A stretch of DNA of 8,365 nucleotides, from assembly GCA_013214425.1 (NCBI GenBank), contig JABSPN010000121.1, positions 1 to 8,365 on the forward strand, given 5' to 3'. Below, in pieces: positions 1-6,256 of the stretch. The notes under the pieces were generated by a model that saw only the letters and a list, made by a program, of their open reading frames with translations, was not told the origin of the DNA and did not search any database. Each line of letters begins with the position of its first letter. The first letter of the stretch is position 1. A program made the position numbers and the translations under genes. This DNA is from Flavobacteriaceae bacterium. Lineage in GTDB: Bacteria > Bacteroidota > Bacteroidia > Flavobacteriales > Flavobacteriaceae.

Positions 1-2
1 AT

Positions 3-469
3 AAAACTGGTGCAGATTTAGCTACAGCACCTAATACTACAGCACAATTTATCCCTGAAAACGACCAATGGAGAACAGAATCAATTGATCTTAGCCCATA
101 TATTGGAAATGGTAATGTTCAAATTAAGTTTAGAAACATAAATGATTATGGACAAACCCTATACCTAGACAATATTAATATTGGAGGAGCAGCTTTGAGT
201 GTTCAGACAATACCATGAACACGTTGGTACTATATCCAAATCCTGTTACAACTGGTGGCTATATTACCATAAAAAGCCCCATTGACGAACAATTGAATTT
301 TTCATTGTTTAGTATAGAAGGTAAACAAATCAAACAAATAACTGTACCAAGTAACACCAGCATTTCTATAAAAGATTGGTACTTAAGTAGCGGTTTGTAT
401 GTTTATGAAATTAGCTCCAAAAATAGAATTCAAAAAGGAAAACTAATCGTTTCGCCAGCTTCAAGATAA
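3..469 (+). pseudogene. C-terminal part of a T9SS-secreted protein, frameshifted before its sorting domain
   Basis: The 5' end lies outside the window. Reading from base 3, the frame encodes a beta-rich segment (KTGADLATAP..., WRTESIDLSPYIG, VQIKFRNINDYG, LYLDNINIGG). This resembles the choice-of-anchor/MAM-like jelly-roll domain found near the end of flavobacterial secreted metallopeptidases and adhesins. That frame stops at TGA 216-218, straight after ALSVQTIP. The next frame carries a typical type A sorting domain: SDNTMNTLVLYPNP, then FSLFSIEGKQIKQ, then LSSGLYVYEIS and KGKLIV, ending at TAA 467-469. Joining the frames at bases 201-205 gives ALSV-SDNT-MNTLVLYPNP, the normal linker of such proteins, and needs one extra T (GTTTCAG rather than GTTCAG). 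An independent 84-codon gene starting at ATG 215 (ATGA overlap) is possible but unlikely, because it would have no signal peptide. If the frameshift is real, the product loses its T9SS signal and should stay in the periplasm. The exact activity is unknown. Confidence 0.8.
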
Positions 470-550
470 GCAGGTTACAAGAGATGACTGATTGTGACAA
501 AAAACAACGAATACAGCACATCTCAACAGCTATTCAATTTCAAATTGTAA

Positions 551-578
551 AAAAGCACCTAAACCAATAGGTGCTTTT
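551..578. terminator. Bidirectional intrinsic terminator between convergent genes
   Basis: A perfect 11-bp stem (AAAAGCACCTA with TAGGTGCTTTT) encloses the 6-base loop AACCAA. It is flanked by A-rich sequence on the left and ends in T residues on the right, so it can work in both directions. It lies 81 bp past the stop of the left plus-strand gene and about 45 bp past the stop of the minus-strand DUF4174 gene, so it probably serves both. Confidence 0.85.
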
Positions 579-623
579 ACTTGCTAGCAGAGTACTTTAG
601 TTTACAATACTATCGTCTATGAA

Positions 624-1070
624 TCAATCCTGCTGTTTGTATTTCCTCATGGGCATAGCATCAATAATAGCGAAAAGATTCTTAGCGCTAATCACTTCAT
701 TTTGCTGTAGTTTAATACGACCATCTAAGCCAATTAAAATGAGCTCAAAATGCGCATCAATTTGGAAAAGTTGCCCTTTCGCTTCTCCTGATATGCTACC
801 TGATTCTTTCGTATTTGTCACATAATCTACAGCGGAAAAATGTGTTCCATGAATAGCATATACAATGAGTTTTCGCTCCTTTAATTGATCGTCTAAGTTG
901 AGTAACTCCTTGAATTGAGTCGTATATTTTTTTGCTTTAATATTATCAGTTTTAATAAGTAGTATTCGATTTTTCCACAAGTGGTCTTTCATGTTTTGAC
1001 CGAAACATGCAGACCAAAAAAGACTGAATATCATGGAGAATAAAATGAGGTATGTTGTATTCTTTACCAT
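624..1070 (-). CDS. Exported DUF4174 domain protein
   Basis: This 148-residue protein has an N-terminal signal peptide: a hydrophobic core at about residues 6-20, with probable cleavage after CFG or Q25. The mature part matches the DUF4174 family as I know it. It starts with the WKNRILLI strand (residues 32-39), continues through a charged helix and LKERKLIVYAIHG (63-75), then FELILIGLDGRIKL (108-121), and ends in the hallmark IDAMPMRKYK (136-145). The order of strands and helices resembles a thioredoxin-like fold, but the mature part has no cysteine, so redox chemistry is unlikely. The family has no established function; it is found as small periplasmic or secreted proteins. A cysteine at residue 22 follows FWSA, which is a poor lipobox, so a lipoprotein is less likely than a soluble exported protein. 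ATG 1070 is chosen because it gives a complete signal peptide. The gene stands alone, convergent with the gene on its left and divergent from the phospholipase gene. Confidence 0.85.
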   Translation of the reverse strand: MVKNTTYLILFSMIFSLFWSACFGQNMKDHLWKNRILLIKTDNIKAKKYTTQFKELLNLDDQLKERKLIVYAIHGTHFSAVDYVTNTKESGSISGEAKGQLFQIDAHFELILIGLDGRIKLQQNEVISAKNLFAIIDAMPMRKYKQQD

Positions 1071-1473
1071 AAGATGTTTATTTCAAAACCGTTATTGTAG
1101 TAGTTACATAGTTTTTTACAATTTAAGGAATATTTAATTCTTTTTAGCGAAAATCAATATGGTTAATTCTTGTCATGGTAAGCGTATGCCTAAAATTGTA
1201 TGTATCATTGAGAATTAAACTAGGAGTGTAGTATTCTTACTGAATGGATAAGATAAATTTAAAGTGTATGGCTTGAAAATCAGGATTAAAAGATTAATGT
1301 TCTCAAGATTGAAGTTTAAAATACATCAAGCTACTTATAGATTAGTAATCATTTTGTGATAAAGCTTTTTTTTTGAAATACGCTCTATTTAGGTATGTTT
1401 TATTTTTCTATTATTTGGATAATATTACAAGCGACTTTTTTAACTTTATACAGCCAATTAATATTATTTTTTG
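1071..1473. other. Gene-free divergent intergenic region
   Basis: These 403 bp separate the divergent starts of the DUF4174 and patatin-like genes. The sequence is very A/T-rich and stop-dense in all frames, and I see no protein remnant, tRNA or strong hairpin. A plausible promoter for the patatin gene lies at 1372-1401. On the minus strand, TTG followed after 19 nt by TACAATAA (roughly 1093-1122) is a weak candidate for the DUF4174 gene. The length exceeds what two promoters need, so a regulatory RNA or long leader cannot be excluded, but nothing in the sequence identifies one. Confidence 0.5.
1372..1401 (+). promoter_or_regulatory. Candidate Bacteroidota-type promoter of the patatin-like gene
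   Basis: TTTG at 1372-1375 is followed after 18 nt by TATGTTTT at 1394-1401. This fits the Bacteroidota sigma-factor pattern of a -33 TTTG and a -7 TAnnTTTG, with only the final G missing. Transcription would start near 1407 and give a leader of about 65 nt. The region is very T-rich, so a chance match is possible. Confidence 0.4.
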
Positions 1474-3801
1474 ATGCGGATTTTCAAAACACTTTTGTGT
1501 GTCACTTTTGTTTTTTTTATAAACACTGGTTACTTGTTTGCGCAAAACAAGAATAAACCTAAAATAGCAGTTGTTTTAAGTGGTGGCGGAGCCAAAGGAA
1601 TTGCACATATACCCTTATTGCAGACATTAGATTCTTTGGGAATTGTTCCAGACCTTGTTGTTGGAACCAGTATGGGAAGTCTAGTTGGAGGATTTTATGC
1701 CATGGGCTACTCTGGAGATCATATTGAAAAGATTACTAGAACTGCAAAATGGGATCAATTATTAGGGGGTAAGACTTCTTTACAAGATGTAAGTGTTGAG
1801 GAAAAAAGTGAATTTGGCAAGTATTTTCTTGATTTTGATATACAGGATAAAAAAATAAAAAGCAAAGGGGCTATACTCAATGATCAGTATTTGAGAGAAT
1901 TTTATATGACCTATACAAATCCCGTATTCAATATATCAAATTTTGATGACCTACCCATAGCTTATCGAGCTGTCGCTACAGACATTGTTAATGGCGAAGA
2001 AGTGGTATTGCAAAATGGCAGCTTGGCACAAGCAATGCGGGCTAGTATGTCGATTCCCAGTATTTTTCAACCTGTTCCGTATCAAAATACCTTGTTAGTA
2101 GATGGTGGTATTTTGAATAACTTTCCAGTAGATATAGCCAAACAATGGGGAGCAGATATTATTATTGGAAGTGATGTGAGCGGTGGCATGCTTTCAAAAG
2201 AGGAACTTGAAGGAATTACACCTATTTTATTTCAAGCTGCTATGCTAGTGAGTAACAAGAAAAACCCAAAAAGCAGGGCCATGTGCGATATTCTAGTAGA
2301 TCATTATCCCCATCTTAGTTATTCTACAGGTGATTTTCAAAGCCATAAAGCAATTTACAAAGAAGGATTAGTAGCTACAAAAATTGCATTAGATTCCTTG
2401 ATTGAGTTGTCTGAGAAACTAAAAAAGTATCCACAAAAAAAAATAGTACTGCCAAGTAACAACCAAACCATTGTTTTCGATAGTATTGCTTACAAAGGAA
2501 TTAGTGAGTCTAATTTAGCGATGGTTACCTCACGCGCAAATATTATTGCTAAGCAAGCCTATACTGTTGAAGAAATTGTTAAAGCACTCGACAGGTCGAT
2601 GGGTACCACATTGTTCAGTCAGATTGACGCCAAGCCTTTTGTAAAAGATAATTTCACAGGCTTAGAATTTATTGCTAAAGAAAACTCTAACCACCGTTTA
2701 CGTACCGCATTACACTATGACGATTATCGAGGTATTGGTTTAATTGCAAACTACACGGGAAGGAATTTTTTAGGAAAATCCTCTAGGCTAGTACTTACAG
2801 GTGATATCGCAAAGCAACCAAGATTTAGAATTCAGTACCAAAAGCAATTTGGACAAAATAAATCCTGGTGGTGGCGAAATGAAATTTTTGGGGAATTTTT
2901 AAATCAAGAAATTTATAGACAAGGGGAATATACCGATGAATTTAATTTTGATTTTTTACAATTTAAAAATGAATTCAATAAGAATATTCAATCGCTAAAA
3001 AGCTATATTGGTCTGGGCTTAAATTATGAACGCTTTGTGTTAAAGCCTAAAGTGAATCTTGATATCAATGATAATCTATTTGATTTTAAAGAGTACCGAT
3101 TTAACAATATATTACTCGATATTCATTTTGTCCACAATAACTTAAGCACTTTATTTTTTGCCACGAAAGGCGCTTTATTCAAAAGTAAAGTGATACGATC
3201 CTTAGACAATGAGTTAACCTATTTATCCTCTAATGGAGGTATTGCGTTAGAGAATCGAAAAACGAATAACTTTACAAAGCTTATGGTGTCTTATCAAAAG
3301 CGTATGCCTTTACAAAAGCGTTTCACGCTAATTTTTGATAGTGGTGTCAATTTAATTTTCCAAGATAAACTAATTGGCGATCAGGTACCCTTTGATACCT
3401 ATGGCCTGGGTGCACATTATTATCTGGGAGGCTATTTAACTAGTACAAGAACAAATAGCCTTGTCTTCCCAGGCTTAAATGAAAACGACATACCGGCTAC
3501 CCAAGTCATGAAGCTCCATCTAAAATTACAAACAAACCTGTTTCATAATATCTACCTATCACCACATTTAAATTATGCGGTGATCGGCTTTGGTAGTTTT
3601 AGTGATTACATAGAGAAAGCACTATTCCCAAAAGGGAATTGGTCTGAGTCAATAGAACCAAGCAGTTTAATTTCTGTGGGATCCACCGTATCTTACAACT
3701 CCATTCTTGGTCCCGTAAACCTGGATATATCCCTAGTAAATGATACTGGAATTGTACGTGCATATTTTGGAGCAGGGTTATTCCTGCAGCTATCAGATTA
3801 G
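1474..3801 (+). CDS. Patatin-like phospholipase with C-terminal POTRA and Omp85-type outer-membrane barrel
   Basis: The product has 775 residues and a signal peptide of about 24 (hydrophobic core followed by YLFAQ). The patatin domain spans about 29-310. It has the oxyanion-hole loop GGGAKG (37-42), the nucleophile elbow GTSMG with Ser66, and DGG with Asp210, which completes the Ser-Asp dyad; all catalytic motifs are intact. A POTRA-like segment follows at about 320-390 (IAYKGISESN..., YTVEEIVKALD). From about 393 to the end there are alternating amphipathic strands typical of a BamA/TamA-like 16-strand barrel. The layout matches PlpD-type (type Vd) proteins, in which an Omp85 barrel is joined to an N-terminal lipolytic domain. 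In Bacteroidota it is not settled whether the patatin domain faces the periplasm or the surface. The likely activity is hydrolysis of phospholipid acyl esters at the outer membrane. Start: the frame opens at TTG 1471, but ATG 1474 is preferred because it is the standard codon and begins the signal peptide (MRIFKTLL). It appears monocistronic. Confidence 0.93.
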   Translation: MRIFKTLLCVTFVFFINTGYLFAQNKNKPKIAVVLSGGGAKGIAHIPLLQTLDSLGIVPDLVVGTSMGSLVGGFYAMGYSGDHIEKITRTAKWDQLLGGKTSLQDVSVEEKSEFGKYFLDFDIQDKKIKSKGAILNDQYLREFYMTYTNPVFNISNFDDLPIAYRAVATDIVNGEEVVLQNGSLAQAMRASMSIPSIFQPVPYQNTLLVDGGILNNFPVDIAKQWGADIIIGSDVSGGMLSKEELEGITPILFQAAMLVSNKKNPKSRAMCDILVDHYPHLSYSTGDFQSHKAIYKEGLVATKIALDSLIELSEKLKKYPQKKIVLPSNNQTIVFDSIAYKGISESNLAMVTSRANIIAKQAYTVEEIVKALDRSMGTTLFSQIDAKPFVKDNFTGLEFIAKENSNHRLRTALHYDDYRGIGLIANYTGRNFLGKSSRLVLTGDIAKQPRFRIQYQKQFGQNKSWWWRNEIFGEFLNQEIYRQGEYTDEFNFDFLQFKNEFNKNIQSLKSYIGLGLNYERFVLKPKVNLDINDNLFDFKEYRFNNILLDIHFVHNNLSTLFFATKGALFKSKVIRSLDNELTYLSSNGGIALENRKTNNFTKLMVSYQKRMPLQKRFTLIFDSGVNLIFQDKLIGDQVPFDTYGLGAHYYLGGYLTSTRTNSLVFPGLNENDIPATQVMKLHLKLQTNLFHNIYLSPHLNYAVIGFGSFSDYIEKALFPKGNWSESIEPSSLISVGSTVSYNSILGPVNLDISLVNDTGIVRAYFGAGLFLQLSD

Positions 3802-3820
3802 AGAGTTTAAATTAACTCAG

Positions 3821-3848
3821 CTAAGCGAATCAAGACCATGATGCTTAG
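3821..3848 (+). terminator. Possible transcript-end hairpin after the patatin-like gene
   Basis: CTAAGC (3821-3826) pairs with GCTTAG (3843-3848) and ATCA (3829-3832) with TGAT (3839-3842), leaving a 2-base bulge and a 6-base loop. It begins 20 bp past the phospholipase stop codon. No T-run follows, so it may be an RNA end stabiliser rather than an intrinsic terminator. Confidence 0.3.
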
Positions 3849-3971
3849 TACATACTTTGAACGACTCAAATGAATTTGTTATACTAGTATCATCACACCA
3901 AAAAATAGAGACAAATCCATAGTAGATATCCCCTAAAGATAAAATCGTCAAGTACAGGAAGATCGGAAATT

Positions 3972-4295
3972 GTGCTTATTGAAGAATCAATTCTCGATAG
4001 ATTGCCATCAAGCCCAGATAGAATGCGAACTACATGGGTGGCTTACTGCACATTTTATGATAAAGAAAAATTCAATTCATTGCTGATGTCGACAACTGTT
4101 ATGTCAGAATTGACAAACGCTTCTCTACCCCATTATGATCGTGTTTTGAATCGTGAGCATGAATCATGGCTTTCGAATTTTAGTATCCATTACAATGACA
4201 ATACCTATCCGTTTTATTTTAAGAAAACGAAGCGAATCATTGGCCTTTTCAAAACAAAAAACAGTCCTTTACTTTTAACGACAACAACAATTTAA
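3972..4295 (+). CDS. Unrecognised 107-codon open frame, possibly a gene remnant
   Basis: I do not recognise this product. The frame is open from about 3909, and the first usable start is GTG 3972; the next ATG is at 4023, giving about 90 residues from MRTTWVAYC. The predicted protein has no signal peptide and no membrane span. It is mixed in composition, with TWVAYCTFYDKEKF in the first third, aromatic and basic residues towards the end (YPFYFKKTKRIIGLFKTK) and a low-complexity LLLTTTTI tail. There is no clear promoter, and there is more than 150 bp of non-coding sequence on the left and 530 bp on the right. The odd start and the absence of a recognisable family leave three options: a small orphan gene, the end of a degraded gene whose front has been lost, or a chance open frame. 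The composition looks more protein-like than random, but I cannot prove translation. Confidence 0.3.
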   Translation: MLIEESILDRLPSSPDRMRTTWVAYCTFYDKEKFNSLLMSTTVMSELTNASLPHYDRVLNREHESWLSNFSIHYNDNTYPFYFKKTKRIIGLFKTKNSPLLLTTTTI

Positions 4296-4692
4296 TATCA
4301 ATATGAGTAACTGATAAACAACTAAAATTAAATGGGCAGGTATTACTAATGGTGACGAATTTCTAGACTTCATCATTATATATTATATAGAGCAGATATG
4401 AGTGAGAGAATTTAGACACAAATGAAGTTGATGTATTCCAACACCAGTTTAGGTAAACTTACTTAACAAAAATTAGATTATTTTTGTAATAAATTCTGGT
4501 TACAATTTAGTACTATCAAGATTACTAGGTTGTTCAAATGTTGTATAAGCTTCCTATCGATTGCTTTTCCCAGGCCGTTTGTTCGCTTCAATTATCTCAA
4601 TAAAATATAGTTAAAATAGCGCATTTATTTATTAGGACATAGCCTACATTTACAAGAGTAATGATGCTTAAGCGACTTACAATAAAATTCGA
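4296..4692. other. Gene-free A/T-rich region
   Basis: No complete gene is visible on either strand. Short stretches could be protein fragments: on the plus strand about 4321-4398 reads IKWAGITNGDEFLDF without a start codon, and on the minus strand around 4550-4610 reads FIEIIEANKRPGKSNR before a stop. Neither can be assigned to a family. Together with the orphan frame on the left, this stretch may be an eroded gene region. Confidence 0.4.
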
Positions 4693-4720
4693 GTTAAAAC
4701 CTCAAAAAAGAGGTTTTAAC
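4693..4720. terminator. Perfect 11-bp hairpin, likely intrinsic terminator
   Basis: GTTAAAACCTC (4693-4703) and GAGGTTTTAAC (4710-4720) form a perfect stem with loop AAAAAA. The GC block next to the loop and the T/A-rich outer stem suit an intrinsic terminator in either direction. On the minus strand it lies about 110 bp past the stop of the S74-domain gene, for which it is the strongest terminator candidate. It also blocks any plus-strand transcript coming from the orphan open frame. Confidence 0.65.
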
Positions 4721-4730
4721 AAGAATCTAC

Positions 4731-4813
4731 TGGTTTCTATGAGGAATAGAAACTACTTAGGGGGCAAATTCACATGAATTATGTGTGAATCAAATCATGA
4801 TAGTAGTGATTTG
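4731..4813. repeat. Three further tandem inverted repeats next to the terminator
   Basis: Three short hairpins follow the 4693-4720 stem almost without gaps. TGGTTTCTAT/ATAGAAACTA spans 4731-4755 (10 bp with one G-T pair, loop GAGGA). ATTCACA/TGTGAAT spans 4768-4790 (7 bp). CAAATCA/TGATTTG spans 4791-4813 (7 bp). The arms differ in sequence, so this is not one repeated unit. All lie in the 3' untranslated side of the minus-strand S74 gene. Confidence 0.55.
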
Positions 4814-4829
4814 TTTAGTTAGGGCGTAA

Positions 4830-5777
4830 TTATTCTGGTGAAAGTTGTTGGATGGCTTTTTTTAGTACCTCAATGTCATTTTTTAGTTTTTCAATTTCAT
4901 TTTGTTGTTCTTGTATGGCTTTTACAGTAACTGGAATAATTTCAGCGTAGCGAACAGCCAGTTTATCGTGTTTAATTCTTGTAAATGTGTCGGGGTTCGC
5001 CTCGTCTAATACCTTCCATGAATGTGTCTTTACTACTTCTGGCAACACATCGAGCAATTGTTGGGCTGAAAACCCAAGATGAGTTTCTTTTTCTTCCGGA
5101 GGAATAACTGTTGACCCAATGGTTTCATCGTTCCATTGATAGGAAAAAGTTTCCAATTGCATTAATGTATTTAAACCATGCGACAAGGACTTTACATTTT
5201 GTTTTAAAGTCATATCCGAACTAACAGAAGGTGCATTTACCATAAACAGGTCTCTCCATCTGTTTGTGGCACTTCCGACATCCGCAAAATTATTAAACTT
5301 CGGTAAAATCCCATAGTTAAAGGTAAATTCTGCAATTAAGTCCTCTATAACTTCAATAGAACCCAAGCCTACTTTGGTACCAGAAAGGGCATCACCATCT
5401 TGCACTTGAAAATGCAAACCATCGTCGATCGCATTATCACGTCCTACAGACGCGGTTCCTTGATGGTATATAAAACCCGTATTATCAGCAGTACCAGGAC
5501 CAAGCCAATCATTATCAAAACCGCCAAAGGGTTGCCATATGGTCCCATCAAAATAGTAAAAACCCGGAGAATTATCTGTTTGGAATACAAGAAGACCCGT
5601 TGAAGGTGCATTGATCTGATCTCGCTGTACCTGGGTTAATCTCGTAATGAGTAATCCCTGAGTGGTAGAGTCTAGTTCTAAAATAGAACTTGGATCTGGT
5701 GTAGTGGTCCCGATACCAACTTGTGAAAATGTTGTTAGTGAATACAATACAAACAACATTAATAATAACTTCCTCAT
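4830..5777 (-). CDS. Exported tail-fibre-like protein with C-terminal S74 intramolecular chaperone domain
   Basis: The protein has 315 residues. The signal peptide covers 1-19 (MRKLLLMLFVLYSLTTFSQ). Next comes a VGIGTTTPDPSS motif (20-31), a common start of mature flavobacterial proteins of this class, then the segment LLITRLTQVQRD...TGLLVFQTD...FYYFDGTIWQPF (42-84). A middle region with NNFADVGSATNRWRDLF (162-178) leads into the chaperone domain at about 186-295: SSDMTLKQNV, HLGFSAQQLLDVLPE (233-247), YAEIIPVTVKAIQE (277-290). It ends in a trimer-type coiled coil (about 286-312). In characterised endosialidase and tail-spike members this domain trimerises the upstream part and then cuts itself off using a Ser-Lys pair. 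Here Ser187 and Lys192 keep that five-residue spacing, but the usual Arg of SDxRLK is Thr190. ATG 5777 is preferred over ATG 5813, which would place 12 charged residues before the signal peptide. No phage genes are nearby, so a secreted or surface trimer is likely; the ligand is unknown. Confidence 0.9.
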   Translation of the reverse strand: MRKLLLMLFVLYSLTTFSQVGIGTTTPDPSSILELDSTTQGLLITRLTQVQRDQINAPSTGLLVFQTDNSPGFYYFDGTIWQPFGGFDNDWLGPGTADNTGFIYHQGTASVGRDNAIDDGLHFQVQDGDALSGTKVGLGSIEVIEDLIAEFTFNYGILPKFNNFADVGSATNRWRDLFMVNAPSVSSDMTLKQNVKSLSHGLNTLMQLETFSYQWNDETIGSTVIPPEEKETHLGFSAQQLLDVLPEVVKTHSWKVLDEANPDTFTRIKHDKLAVRYAEIIPVTVKAIQEQQNEIEKLKNDIEVLKKAIQQLSPE

Positions 5778-5950
5778 AATCTTTTTTTTGAAGCCGCAAT
5801 TTACATTTTGCAAGATTCAATATCACGAAATCGCAATAACTAAAACATCACTTTTACGTATTTTAGGGGCTTAAGCGGCGGTAAAACATTATTAAACGAG
5901 GTTATTTTAAGATAAAAACAATAGGAATTAATGGTGATTTTAATCCAGTT

Positions 5951-5991
5951 TGCTATAAAATAGCATCAAAAAACAATATGTTGCTGCAACA
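5951..5991. repeat. Two short perfect palindromes, operator-like
   Basis: TGCTATAAAATAGCA at 5951-5965 has 6-bp arms around AAA. TGTTGCTGCAACA at 5979-5991 has 6-bp arms around a single T. The second has the compact dyad form typical of a binding site for a dimeric regulator. Both lie about 175-215 bp upstream of the S74-domain start. The function is inferred from symmetry only. Confidence 0.35.
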
Positions 5992-6022
5992 AATTCAATT
6001 GTCATGAGCTATATTTTATGCC

Positions 6023-6065
6023 TTGTCAAAACGGTTTGTTTCTTATCACTAAAAAACCTTGACAA
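6023..6065. repeat. Imperfect long hairpin that competes with the next one
   Basis: TTGTCAA (6023-6029) pairs with TTGACAA (6059-6065), and GGTTT (6033-6037) with AAACC (6054-6058), leaving a 3-base AAC bulge and a loop of about 16 bases. Its right arm shares bases 6062-6065 with the hairpin at 6062-6081, so only one of the two can form at a time. Confidence 0.4.
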
Positions 6066-6081
6066 TACTTAAATGTATTGT
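6051..6081 (-). terminator. Candidate terminator of the TPR-LuxR regulator gene
   Basis: Read on the minus strand, ACAATAC and GTATTGT (6062-6081) form a perfect 7-bp stem with a 6-base loop, followed five bases later by a run of six T residues (6051-6056). It lies about 175 nt past the regulator's stop codon. The stem is A/T-rich, so its strength is doubtful. Confidence 0.35.
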
Positions 6082-6256
6082 GTATGGAATACTGATATAT
6101 ACCAAATCTAGAGGTTCTGTTTTATTACATATGGAAAACACGCTAAGAATTTGCACCTAATTAGCTACTCAATCGAATCCAATTTAAGCTCTTTACCTTA
6201 CAATTGAATTCAAGAAATTTGTAGATGTACGCAAGAATTTTTAAAACATTGTAAAT

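Larger units (their letters stand above)
5778..6256. other. Structured leader/intergenic region upstream of the S74-domain gene
   Basis: These 479 bp contain no supportable gene. They hold several inverted repeats, listed separately, and the leader ends in an A-run just before the S74 start (on the minus strand, about 8 A residues, then ATTATG). I find no confident -33/-7 promoter pair for the S74 gene. TTG motifs are present around 5803-5840, but none has a good TAnnTTTG partner at the right spacing. Confidence 0.45.

Noticed and set aside
215..469. Independent 84-residue gene translationally coupled through the ATGA overlap
   Set aside because: The product is only the sorting domain plus linker, has no signal peptide, and reads as the natural continuation of the upstream frame after adding one base.
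619..825. Plus-strand open frame of 68 codons
   Set aside because: It lies antisense within the DUF4174 gene, whose family signature is clear; the plus-strand product has no recognisable feature.
4550..4610. Minus-strand fragment FIEIIEANKRPGKSNR as a gene remnant
   Set aside because: It is too short, closed by stops on both sides, and not assignable to a family.
5400..5874. Three open frames (two plus-strand, one minus-strand) overlapping the S74-domain gene
   Set aside because: They are shadows of the coding frame with the signal peptide and GIGT motif; none has its own export signal or domain.
4666..5877. Shared 9-mer GCTTAAGCG on both sides of the S74 gene (4666-4674 and 5869-5877) as attachment sites
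   Set aside because: Nine bases with an 8-base palindromic core can recur by chance, the flanks differ, and there is no integrase or other mobility gene.
6204..6213. Palindrome TTGAATTCAA downstream of the regulator gene as terminator
   Set aside because: There is no loop, no GC content in the stem and no following T-run.
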